A DNA stretch of 64,000 bases from Metallyticus violacea (Eukaryota; Arthropoda; Insecta; Mantodea; Metallyticidae). The notes beneath the pieces were generated by a model. That model was given only the letters and a program-made list of their open reading frames with translations, searched no databases and was not told where the DNA came from. Shown one piece after another: positions 23,997-33,529 of the stretch; positions within the stretch are counted from its first letter, which is position 1, and the number at the start of each line of letters is the position of its first letter. Where the stretch lies: contig CM060842.1 in NCBI GenBank assembly GCA_030762175.1, positions 63,530,501 through 63,594,500 of the forward strand, written 5' to 3'. Made by a program: the position numbers and the translations under genes.

Positions 23997-24863
23997 CCGT
24001 GCGATCAGTGATGTTTTATACCCGCGTCGTGGGGTTTTCCCCCCCATTCGTTCGCCTCGCGTATAGGGGGTAGCAAACCTGTTGTTACTTGTTGGCCTTG
24101 CTGACTGTCGCTGTTCCCGGGTATATGTTGTGTTGTTCGTTTCTCAGTTCGACAGCAGACATGAAGTATATAATTCCTCGTGTGTTTACAAGATGGAGCG
24201 AGTCTTTATGTACGCTTTTATGTGTTAACTCAATCAGCTCGTGAAGTTCGAAGACGTGTTTCAAGCAAGATCCCGGGTGTAGACGCTCCAGGTCGTAAAC
24301 AGTCCACAATCTGTATTATAAAGTTCAGAATACCGGCAGTGTCCAGCCTAAGAACCAAAAAACCAGCGTAGGGTTCTCACTGAAGAAAGATTCCATGACA
24401 TTTGTAATCGTTTAGAAAATTCCCATAGAAACATCTCCTCGTCGTCTTGGATAATAAGTGGGAATTTCTTATGGGTCTCTGTAAAATACTACTAAATTTA
24501 ACAGTCTGCGATTACCTCTGGCGTAAAATAAAATATACTCTGTACAAGACAAACCCGCACACCATACAAGAACTCAAAGATAATATTAGCCAGGAAATCG
24601 TCCTGATTTATCAAAATGAACTACAGCAAGTAATGAATAATTTCCTATAGTGATGCCAAAAATGTATGGAGAATGAAGGCGGGCAGTTTCAACACCTCAT
24701 TTGATAATTTTTTAATTAGCCTCTGTTTGTGTATTACTGTATAGTTGGTTTGCTTTATTGTTTTACCCTCCGGCTAATCAGCAAGCCCCCAGCTAGCTGC
24801 TAGCCATCTAACGAGCAAGCCATGGGCAAAACACTACGGAGGGAAACAGAACTGATCGCACAG
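23997..24863 (+). mobile_element. Tc1/mariner-type element, 867 bp, internally deleted
   Basis: The ends are imperfect inverted repeats: CCGTGCGATCAGT at 23,997-24,009 and ACTGATCGCACAG at 24,851-24,863. The reverse of the right end matches the left at 12 of 13 positions, with similarity continuing inward. Both ends are flanked by TA (23,995-23,996 and 24,864-24,865), the classic Tc1/mariner target duplication. Inside are the transposase HTH part (KIPGVDAPGRKQSTI, then RRVLTEERFHDICNRLENS across frames) and the C-terminal part (CDYLWRKIKYTLYKTNPHT, then QELKDNI). The DDE core between them is absent, and stops occur, so it is a non-autonomous derivative. Confidence 0.88.
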
Positions 24864-24869
24864 TAGTTT

Positions 24870-27800
24870 CCATTTAGAAATGGAGAAAAATTACGGATGT
24901 TGCATGTGGGGTTCATTTTTAATTTGCCCCATAGAGTGAGTGTGGGGTTCTAGGTTCCTATGAATGTTTGATAGGAACTTTGCTCTGTTTGAACACTTCC
25001 TTAATTTCATCCCTGGAAACATTAGCTGAAAGAATTGGGTTAATATTCTTTTACCAGAAACTGGTGGCTTTTTTCTATTGAGTGATGATAACGTATAACA
25101 GTGCTATGTTATCAAAATGGATAAATAATGTACTTTAAGCCATTACCCGGAATCTTTATTGTATATTGGATGACAGAAACCTGGGTTACAAGCAATGGTT
25201 TAATTAAATAGGGAAATGTAATTTGACTCCTTGTCGTATAATTTAATGAATGTAACAATCTAGATGTAATTTCAAAAAAACTGCACGCTTTTCAGATGTT
25301 AAAGGAGATAAATACCCATATTTCCGCGAAAGTGTTTTACCACAGTTTTATATGACGCCATAAAAACAAGCGAATGACAGCAGCTCTCGAAAATTGCACC
25401 TGAAATGACAGCAATCATTTATTAATTTTTTAAACAAGCTATGTGTAACATCAACTTAAGTTAATCACTTAATGCAGGTGCAAGCGGCGAAACAACACAT
25501 TTGTCATTGGCACAGGTGTGGGAGTGATACAAGATGTTTTGAAACAGCGTAACAAAATTCAAACATTCTGAATTCAGCCCAAAAGCGGGCAACTTCTTGA
25601 AGAGTTACAGTATTAGATTATGTTTTTCTTTTTATACCAATATTGCTTTATACTGAGAGGGCACTATAAAATAATTTTTTAATTGTAGTATACGTTTTGT
25701 CAGAATAGTTTTTAAGAGAATGCTGGGAATTAAGATTTAAATCTAGCATATAAGATTTTTAATTTTAAAAAATGTAATATTAAAACCCACTGTTGTGGAA
25801 TGGAACACAATATAAGTTCGTTTTCGTTTTAATTTTGGTTTCGGTGCATTTTTGTGCACCATGCTGTAGATGCTCTAAAGACGTTTATTTATAGCTAAAA
25901 AGGCAATTCTGCAGGTTTCTTAAGAGCTGTGAATAGAAAAATAAAAAAATATAATCAATTTGCCGGAATATTAAATTCCGTACTTCATTAATATGAAAAA
26001 ATATTACTTTTAACAATTTATTATTTATTACTATTTATAAACATAAAGTTATTTTTGGCATGCGTCCGTTACTGAAAGCAGTTAGCGCTAATCACCGAGT
26101 ACTTTGATGGACAAAATTCACTCGCATAACTTTGCATGAACACTTTTCTAGTTGTATTTCATGACGTTACAGGAATTGTTGGAAGTTGTTTCTGTCTGCA
26201 GTCATACTTTCCGACATCTATAAATGCAATTTGCACTAATTACAAATTCACTTGTTTCGTAATTCTTCCGATACTTTCCGCTCTTCTATAGTATGGAGAC
26301 AATTTATATATTCTTAATTTTTTCTACACTCTAGTGGTAAGATTTCATTATAATACTCTAATTAAATTTGTTTCAATAACTGTAATAAATAACACACTCT
26401 CATAATTAATCTATAATAACACATAATAATACAAATACTTCAATTATACCTATCTTTTAACTGCAATATATAACAAACAAAAGATAAAGTCATAACTGTA
26501 AAGTGCAACTGGCGTAACTGTAGCTCCCCTCCCTTGCGCTCAGTTGCAAAAGCAAGCCAATATAACTCTTGATATTAATATTCATTCATTTTAGACTCTC
26601 TTCAGGCAGAGTATAAAAACAGTATATTAAATATTATTTTAATTAAGGGGATATGCGTTCTTTTAGAATAGTTTTTATTACGATAAAAACCTGCATGTTG
26701 CATCACATGATGAAACTGAAGCCAACATAATGAACTAAATTGTTTAGCTTTATGTTGGCAATTTCGTTTTTACTTGAAAACTCAACGTGCTCTACATTGA
26801 ACAAAACAGTGTAGTTTGTTCTCTAATTATATTTCTATTTTATTTTTACATTACATTTTCTTTGTTTTAAAATTAAAATAGTCTAAATTTAGACATGTCG
26901 CAAAATTGAAAATTCGTGTTTTTTAAAAGCTTAGTGTTTGGTGACAAAAATTGTAAAGCTGAACTACTCTTAGGCGTGGATTTTCTGTGACCACTGTCTG
27001 TCTTTTAGCAGATAAAATTTAAGAGTAATGTGAAAGAGCGACAACATTTTAGTTTTATTTTATCTATTTATTATCTGTAAAGAATCCAAAATCCCGCTTT
27101 GAAATCCCATGTTTACTTAAGTAAGAATATTAAAACATTTAACAAGGTAACAATAAAGTAATTTCTAAAAGCATTAAGAAATGTGAAATGCTTTGCTAAG
27201 TATTATGAAATATGTTTTCTGGCGCGTGTTTATATCTATTATGTTAAAATATAAAATCATTATTTTTTCAGTACTCTGTGACGAAAGGAATGAAATATTA
27301 AATGCCATGTTTTTGCTCTACATAATGATCGAATTATGCATACTGCTTATTTTCAAGTGGAGTTGTGCGTCTTTTTGTTTATAAGTGCGGAAAAATATTT
27401 ATGAGTAAAAAGAGGGTCAAAAAATGAAACATTTCAAGAGTGGAAACATCTCGTTGTGATGCTGTAGGCGTGAACTCTAAAGTAACATGTATCGCATATA
27501 TCTTAAGGTTTTGTTTTGTCTAATAAAGCGAGTCATATGCCGTGATACTAAATGTTCAAAATGAGCCAGCATGCGCTACCAGCTCTTCATGCGTCAATAA
27601 AACGGAACAGTGCATATAGTAAAAGCTAATGTGTAATTTAATTAATTGAAGTTGGAGTAATTGTCAAGAAGCCTTACAATTGCCATCGAGTCACAGTGAG
27701 TGATTTGTGATTAGATTGATATGCGCTTCCGTCAATGACAATGGTTTATATTTGACTGTCATATCGCAATATAGTAATGACTTCAATCCATATCGATGTC

Positions 27801-27980
27801 TGTAGCTCTAAATTGAAGAGTCGAAAACCATTGGTTTCCACTCTCAAAACATGACCGTTCTACTCGCAAATGTTTGTACATCTTTTTTCCGCACCTCTAT
27901 CTCACAATGAGTAACATTTTTTGTAAGTCTTGTGTTCTTTTAGCGTCGTTTATAATTTGTGCACCTCTGTTTGTTTTTCT
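24870..27980. other. long AT-rich non-coding stretch
   Basis: No supported gene or recognised repeat. The composition is strongly AT-rich from about 25,600 to 27,500. Given its place upstream of the rdgA-like exon, it could be intron or 5' intergenic sequence. Confidence 0.55.
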
Positions 27981-27984
27981 GGGC

Positions 27985-28425
27985 TGATTCCAAAGTGACA
28001 CCACCTGATGCTGCCATGTCCTCGCCGTGTACCTGTGTGTGTAGTTAATGCTTGTGCAGTCAAATGCAATTTCTATTGAGATGGACGTCTATGCTTTCCC
28101 TACATTAAATGTCACTATTTTTTTTTTTGAGAGCATGTGCAGAGTATCATATACGCGACCCCAGTTGACTGATAACCTGCTGTTCAGGTTTGAAATGTTT
28201 GCCAGAGTCCGATAATGTAATGAATATAATCAGGTTCTAGTCTGCCTTTGAACACCTTTTGCAATCCATCCTAATGGTACTTGCACAGTAAAACACCAGT
28301 GTTTCTTTCCTCCTAAACGACGCATCAGGGAACATGGGTCGTTTTAACACAAAACTGTTCCTCGAAATTTGTCGCAGAAGCTCTGACTCACCTGTATATG
28401 ATCAACGGCCACGAGCAAGGCCAGC
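27985..28425 (+). repeat. dispersed repeat family E, copy 1
   Basis: This copy resembles 32,700-33,525. Shared landmarks in order: TGTACCTGTGTGTGTAGT, GTGCAGT.AAATGCAA, a T-run, TATACGCGACCCCAGTTGAC, GGTACTTGCA, CTAAACGACGCATCAGGGAA then CATGGGTCGTTTTAAC, and TGTCGCAGAAGCTCTGACT. The class is unknown. It ends about 300 bp upstream of the rdgA-like exon. Confidence 0.7.
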
Positions 28426-28706
28426 ATAGCTCTATAGAACTTGCGATAATCTGCTGACTCATAAAATAAAAAAAAACTTTAATTTTGCATGGCAGCTGAT
28501 TGGTAGATATTTTTCTTAAGATTCTCTGTATCGTTTTCCTGGTATATTTTACCTATTACACAATACTTTGACGTTTTTGGATTTGCAGTTTCTTTCCAAG
28601 ATCGTTCCAAATAATGTACGTTAGTATTCGCAAAATTATATTGACAGGCAACCGAAGCATCTCATCCCTTGGCAGGGTTCAGGAGAGGTGATGAAATTTT
28701 GCAGAA

Positions 28707-28728
28707 ATTTGTTATTTTTGCATTTCAG
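28707..28728 (+). promoter_or_regulatory. splice acceptor of the rdgA-like exon
   Basis: A pyrimidine-rich run ends in TTTTTGCATTTCAG with AG at 28,727-28,728, giving an exon start at 28,729. The sequence changes from AT-rich to GC-richer soon after. If used, the upstream exon(s) and promoter lie further left. Use of this site is inferred from sequence only. Confidence 0.6.
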
Positions 28729-28738
28729 TGACGATTTC

Positions 28739-28978
28739 ATGAAGCTTCTCAATCCAGCCCCATCATCTTCTTCAACATCAGTCACTGAAGTAGGAACAGA
28801 AGGCGAAGAAGAAGACGATGATGATGGCTATCACCAGAAAGAAAAAACAGCAGCCTTCTCTGACATCGATGCGCAGACAATCACGACGACATCACCATCT
28901 GTGCCACCACCACCACTATCACCTCCCAAACCGCTGGGAGGCCGGGATTCAACAGCGTTAGCACTCGAAACCAGGTAA
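28739..28978 (+). CDS. 79-codon upstream ORF in the same exon (uORF or alternative N-terminus)
   Basis: The frame opens with ATG at 28,739 (MKLLNPAPSSSS), runs through an acidic GEEEDDDDGYHQ stretch and a proline run (SVPPPPLSPPKPL), and stops with TAA at 28,976-28,978, 5 nt before the main ATG. It is in a different frame from the kinase ORF, so as read it is either an upstream ORF affecting reinitiation or, if a donor-like CAG|GTAAAA at 28,972-28,980 is used, a short alternative N-terminal coding exon. That donor would leave phase 2, the same phase as the main donors. The composition is coding-like but low in complexity. A frameshift error joining it to the main ORF is a third option. I recognise no domain. 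Confidence 0.35.
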   Translation: MKLLNPAPSSSSTSVTEVGTEGEEEDDDDGYHQKEKTAAFSDIDAQTITTTSPSVPPPPLSPPKPLGGRDSTALALETR

Positions 28979-28983
28979 AAGCC

Positions 28984-30191
28984 ATGCAGAGGCTGCGCAC
29001 CACCTTCAAGCGCTCTCGCACCCCGACGGGAGCCGAGATGAAAACGCAGTCGAGTCTCGAAGTTCCGAAACAGGTTCGTTCGGCCTCCTTTGACGAGATA
29101 CAACTGGAGGCCAAGCGGAACCAGCAGCTCCTGCAGGGAACGGATGCAAATTCCGGGGAAGGAGGAAGCGGCGGTAGCTTTCTCAAAGTGCCACAGTACG
29201 TGAACCAGCGTTCCAAAAGCTTTGATTCTGGAGGTTCGGCCGAGCAAGATGCAGCTGCAACATTCCTAGAAGTTCCTGTCAGACGGTTTCAGCGAAGGCG
29301 ATCATCCAGCGATAAAATGCAAGCTGCATGCTTTCATTGCATGTGCGTGGAAGAGTACACAAGGCTGCGAACGGCCGAATTGGCCGACGAGCTGTTTCAG
29401 CTGGAAGAGAAACGGAAGGCAGCTCAAGGATCTTTCAGTTTTAGCGACGATACTTCCTCCAGCGGCGAATGGGAACCAGATGAAGACGACGAGGAAACGG
29501 AAGGAGACAAGGAGCACGATGACGATGCTGATGAAGAAGACGACGAGAGCTTCGAAGTTAGTGCCACCAGTGGGGACGATGATGATAGGGGCGAAGTTCG
29601 GGGGAACCTGCATTCCCCCTGTAGCATACGGGTAACGTTATCTCCTAATTCTCCGAGCTCGCCGTCCGAGGCCGAATGCCCCACGAGCGGCGGCGAAGAG
29701 GTCGCAATGGTGATGATGCCGCCTCCTCCGACACCCGGGACGCCGACATTAAGGCGGCGGTCCATCACATCCCCCAAGCTGTCGCGACAGGAAGCCTTCG
29801 TCGTAGTGGAACCTGGGAGCAACTCCCTGGAGAACGTGTCGGATGTGCCGTCGGAAGGAAGCGAGAATGCTGCAAGCGTGTGTGGTGGTGGTGCTAGTGT
29901 TAGTGATGCACCGGGCCTGATCGTCAACGACATCTACCTTAAGGTGCCCGAGCTCAAGCGAGACAGGGCGGCTTCCGTGGACTCCTGCTTCACCAAGGTG
30001 TCTTCCAGCAGCAAGACGGAGGAGCTGAACACGACGGGGTCGCTGCTGGAGCCTCCTGCGCCTCAAGTCGTGGCCCTCCGGTCCCGCTCCGTGGACATCG
30101 TCCTCCCCACCGACGAACAGGCCCGGTACAAGGCCCTCGCTATGGCCACCACCGCTACCTCGTCCTCCGTGTTTGGACACAGCGTCAAGGG
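28984..30191 (+). CDS. rdgA: eye-type diacylglycerol kinase, N-terminal exon (partial gene)
   Basis: The family phosphorylates diacylglycerol to phosphatidate. In Drosophila photoreceptors rdgA limits diacylglycerol during phospholipase C signalling, and its loss causes retinal degeneration. This exon encodes only the disordered N-terminus. It begins MQRLRTTFKRSRTPTGAEMK, which I recognise as the conserved start of insect eye-specific diacylglycerol kinase, with SLEVPKQVRSASFDE following. Visible parts: four LxVP motifs at residues 25-28, 67-70, 95-98 and 319-322; basophilic serines at 35, 79, 107-109, 331 and 369; a Cys cluster (CFHCMC, 116-121); an acidic tract (about 155-200); and a proline patch (246-254). 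ATG 28,984 is chosen because it starts the conserved block and an in-frame stop lies at 28,861-28,863. The exon probably ends at 30,191 (phase 2), with an alternative end at 30,254. C1, catalytic and ankyrin domains are not in view and should lie downstream. The exon is GC-richer than its surroundings. Confidence 0.8.
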
Positions 30192-30200
30192 GTACGTACG
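30186..30200 (+). promoter_or_regulatory. candidate splice donor 1 (GTACGT)
   Basis: The context is CAAGGG|GTACGTACG with GT at 30,192-30,193. The exon end leaves phase 2 in the kinase frame, inside codon 403. Further GT dinucleotides at 30,196 and 30,200 are weaker candidates. The open frame runs on to 30,330 but becomes uninformative, consistent with intron. Confidence 0.5.
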
Positions 30201-30248
30201 TCTGGTTCGCTATGTGCGTCAGCATGCGGCTCTGAGGACTACGGGAGG

Positions 30249-30263
30249 AAAAGGGTACGTACC
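30249..30263 (+). promoter_or_regulatory. candidate splice donor 2 (GTACGT), 63 nt downstream
   Basis: The context is GAAAAGG|GTACGTACC with GT at 30,255-30,256. It also leaves phase 2. Using it would add exactly 21 residues, a basic and hydrophobic segment (YVRLVRYVRQHAALRTTGGK), without shifting the frame. Confidence 0.45.
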
Positions 30264-30264
30264 T

Positions 30265-30570
30265 ACTGCTTCGATGACTTGCTTTCTTTTTTCGCTACTG
30301 TCGACGTGGGACGGCAACGCCTTCTGGTAGGTGTTGTTTCCTACTGTATCAATGTCGTATTTTTTTTTTCTCTTCTCTTTTGTACTACACTACACAGGCT
30401 TAAAAAGGGCTGGAATACAATCACTCCCACTTGCACTGCTACCTATACCTTACTTTGTAATTATAAATGCATGTTTTACTTCCTGAACAGAAAAGGTTTA
30501 AATAGTGGTTAGTAATTAGCACATCGAGCTAGATACACTCAAACTATTAGGTCCGTATAAACAAAACAAC
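30265..30570. other. probable start of rdgA-like intron
   Basis: After the second donor the sequence becomes T-rich and loses coding character. No C1-domain exon was recognised. Confidence 0.5.
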
Positions 30571-30572
30571 AC

Positions 30573-30690
30573 TAACAATGAGCCACCGCCCGGCAAGTAA
30601 ATAAGAGCTGAAGAGTGACAGGTGTAAGGAAAGAGGGTGATTTTCAGCTCGAGGGCTGTTGTACTCCTCCCAGCAAGTTCAGTATCAGCA
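30573..30690 (+). repeat. short dispersed repeat, copy 1
   Basis: Resembles 37,610-37,700: GAGCCACCGCCCGGCAAGTAA, TGACAGGTGTAAGGAAAGAG and TTGTACTCCTCCCAG in the same order. The class is unknown. Confidence 0.45.
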
Positions 30691-30694
30691 TAAT

Positions 30695-31073
30695 TTCATT
30701 CCGCTTTATTTTGGTTTTAGTGACTAGAAATTCCGATATCTGTTGTCTTGACCAGGCATGGATTGATGAAAGGCTAACTCAGAACTTTGCTAAGTAAACA
30801 GCACAACCTAGCGCTAATATTAAAGTTATAACACTTCATTCTTCTTTCCTCATCCCTTCGTAGAACAAACACACTGGAGAGCTATTTTACTCTGGAAGCA
30901 CACAAGAGTACACAAGATGCAAACACACAGGCAGATGATATGATGCTGAATGGTGAAACGGAAGGTGAATCCTTGACAAAGAAATACTAACCGGTCATTT
31001 GCCCATCTTATAATGAACTGAAAATGAAACTGAAATACCTCCTTTATTATACATTTATATACCTATTCAAGCA
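30695..31073. other. no gene seen
   Basis: Probable intron sequence. No exon or repeat recognised. Confidence 0.45.

Positions 31074-31120
<47 letters not shown>
31074..31120 (+). repeat. (ATT)n microsatellite
   Basis: About 15 perfect trinucleotide units. Confidence 0.97.
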
Positions 31121-31121
<1 letters not shown>

Positions 31122-32695
31122 AATAAACTTTTTCCCCATTTCATAACCTATATTTCTACTTCTTTATAGTACCAAACGCACAGCAACTCTGTTTTCCAGA
31201 TACTTAATAAACGCTTTTACAATTAACTCCGTGAAATTTTTATGAAAGAAGTTATGAGCTTTCTGGTCAAGAGAAAGAAAAAAATAAACAGAATGTAAAA
31301 ATTCACAGTTAACATATGTAGCAAAACTTTGCATATTTTTGAGCATATAACTCGGTAGCTAAATTTGTAAGCGAGGGCAGTTGGTTCTGGTTACCGTAAA
31401 GCAAGTGGTTTCATCTGTTAGAAACAGTCAAGGCAAATATTTTAAAAAAGATATATTATTTTCTTTTTTTCTTCTGAAACTCAATGCGAATATATCCAGC
31501 CCTTTTAAAGCTTTTCCTATGTCTACCTTCGTCAGAATATTAGCTTAGGTTGTATATTTTTCATTCTGAATATAGAAGCAGTGTTTTTATTAGTTCGCCT
31601 GGGGAATGCTATTACGTTTCAAACTATTTGCATGTTTTTAATATTCTGTGTTTCATTGTAATACTTGGTAATAAAAATAAGTATTTTTATTATTGTTTCT
31701 ATTCTATAATTGTCTTCACGTTAAACTCTCCACAGTACTGAACCGTGCTAAGATATGTTTGTTGCATTATGAATAATTATATCAGTGTTTGATTAGACAA
31801 TTAATATATTAGACATTAACAGCTATATATTGCAATAAATTCACATTATTATATGTTAGAATTATGGAATTTAATATAAAAGTATCCCAAACGAGAATTT
31901 AAAGGAACTGCAGTGGTATTATCTTATATATCCGAATGCTTTCTAATATAATAAACGTTAAATGCGGGAGACAATTGTAGTGAGATTATAGAATTATTAA
32001 ATTAAGGATATTTCTTCATTATGGCTCATCGTCTCCAAGTTTAGAGTTTCAATATAGGTGTAAACTAAAAACTGTAAACGTTTTGTAATTTTTCAGAAAG
32101 CTTCTTCATTTCAATAAAGTGTTTAGTGTTTGAATACATCGCGTAAAGATGCCTGATACTAAGACTCCATTGTACGGTTTATTCAAGGTCTATTCTCTTG
32201 GTATGCAGTTGACTATTGCATAATAAAGAAGGTTATGAAAATGTTGAACTGTTAAATTTTAAATCGTCTTCATTGAAATATATGTATGTGGTTTATATTC
32301 TTGTTTGATTTGGTCTTGTAGCAAAACTTACTTTCATCGCCTGCGCATATCTTTTTCAATCATTTAGCACCCAATTCCTTCCTCTAATATATATATTATT
32401 GGTAAGAAAATAAGAGACCCTCTTTGCTTTAACCTTTTATGTTTTAGTGTTGAATTTACGAACACAAACAGATTTTCCATCAGCATCAGTACAGATTTAT
32501 TTCTATTTTCTTATATCAAACTGTTCATTCTCTAAATATTTATTTTGTTCTTAATATTCGAATGAAAGACGAGTCTTTGACAGTAAATTACAAGAGTGAA
32601 TATATCTCACCTTGAGGAATTTTTTTTTGTTAAACAACTTAGGTTCTCTGACGTGTCACTTAGAAGTTCTGCATCCCTGTTTGCTTGTGTTTATG
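31121..32695. other. AT-rich non-coding stretch
   Basis: No coding exon recognised. Likely part of the rdgA-like intron. Confidence 0.5.
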
Positions 32696-32699
32696 TACC

Positions 32700-33525
32700 T
32701 ATACATATAATGGTTTGAACGTTAAACAATAGGCACCTTGTTCTTGCCATGTACCTCTGTGTGTAGTAGACGAGCGTACAGTTGAATGCAAACATCCATG
32801 CAGAAATGCCATCTATATTTTCCCTGAATAACGCTCTTATTTACTCTTTTTTTTTTCTTTGGGGTATTTATGGGGTGCTTTATACATGACCCCAGTTGAC
32901 ACAACATACAAACTGACTGAGCATATTTTCGCTGCTTTTCGTCAAATGAGACGCAGGTGTGAAAAGCATGGCATAGCTCGGAATTTTTTTTATTTTTGAA
33001 TGATATTTTAACGCCCATTTTTACTACTGAGGCATCACAAGCGGTGGACGCTGATGATACATGAGATGAAATGATAAATTGGGAAAAGATTTTTTTTAAG
33101 GAAGGAAACATTCCAGGCCTAAGTTAAAGGTACCTCCTCGGCATTTCCATTTGTGAGAACTGAAGAAAATCTGAAAAAGAAAAACCTCAGTCGAGAAGGA
33201 CTGTCCTGACCTCCTGCTCATGAATCCGCGCCTTAACGACCTCGGCCAGTCGTGGCGGTAGACCTTGGCATGCATTGTTACGACGGTGTAATCTTTTAGG
33301 GCAGACACTTTGAATAACTTTTGTCTTCTGTCCCAAGGGTACCTGCAGAATAAATTAATAATATAATTTTAAAATTGTTAAATTCCCGAACATTTGTGTT
33401 TCCTTTGAAGATGTACACCACCTAAATGACGCGTCAGAAAACATAGGTCGTTTAACAAAAAACTTTTCTCGTTGTTATATCTATTTCTCTTTCCCAATTT
33501 ATCACAGAGGTTCTGGCTTATCTTG
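32700..33525 (+). repeat. dispersed repeat family E, copy 2, split by a SINE
   Basis: Left part about 32,700-32,985 (CCATGTACCTCTGTGTGTAG, TACAGTTGAATGCAA, T-run, GACCCCAGTTGAC). Right part about 33,260-33,525 (GGGTACCTGCAGAA, CTAAATGACGCGTCAGAAAA, CATAGGTCGTTTAAC, TATCACAGAGGTTCTGGCT). The intervening about 250 bp is a family-2 SINE. Same orientation as copy 1, about 4.7 kb away on the other side of the exon. An open minus-strand frame of 129 codons (32,722-33,111) crosses the SINE junction and is not believable as a gene. Confidence 0.7.
33008..33258 (-). mobile_element. SINE family 2 copy inserted in repeat E
   Basis: Minus-strand head CGCCACGACTGGCCGAGGTC (A box TGGCCGAGG), CGTTAAGGCGCGGATTCATG, body with TTAACTTAGGCCTGGAATG, and 3' end with CACCGCTTGTGATGCC and CAGTAGTAAAAATGGGCGTT. 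The B box is degenerate or deleted. It is nearly full length. No clear target duplication was found. Confidence 0.75.
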
Positions 33526-33529
33526 TATT

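Noticed and set aside
28831..30225. Several long minus-strand frames inside the rdgA-like exon (up to 169 codons)
   Set aside because: They are antisense shadows of a GC-rich, Ser/Asp/Glu-rich coding exon; low-complexity runs mirror the sense strand and no domain is seen.
32722..33111. 129-codon minus-strand frame
   Set aside because: It spans the junction between repeat E and an inserted SINE and contains a poly-Lys run; the matching region of copy 1 is full of stops.
30265..33525. Further rdgA exons (C1 or kinase domain)
   Set aside because: I looked for Cys/His-rich C1 patterns and for Gly-rich kinase motifs in the plus-strand frames and saw none; short exons could still be missed.
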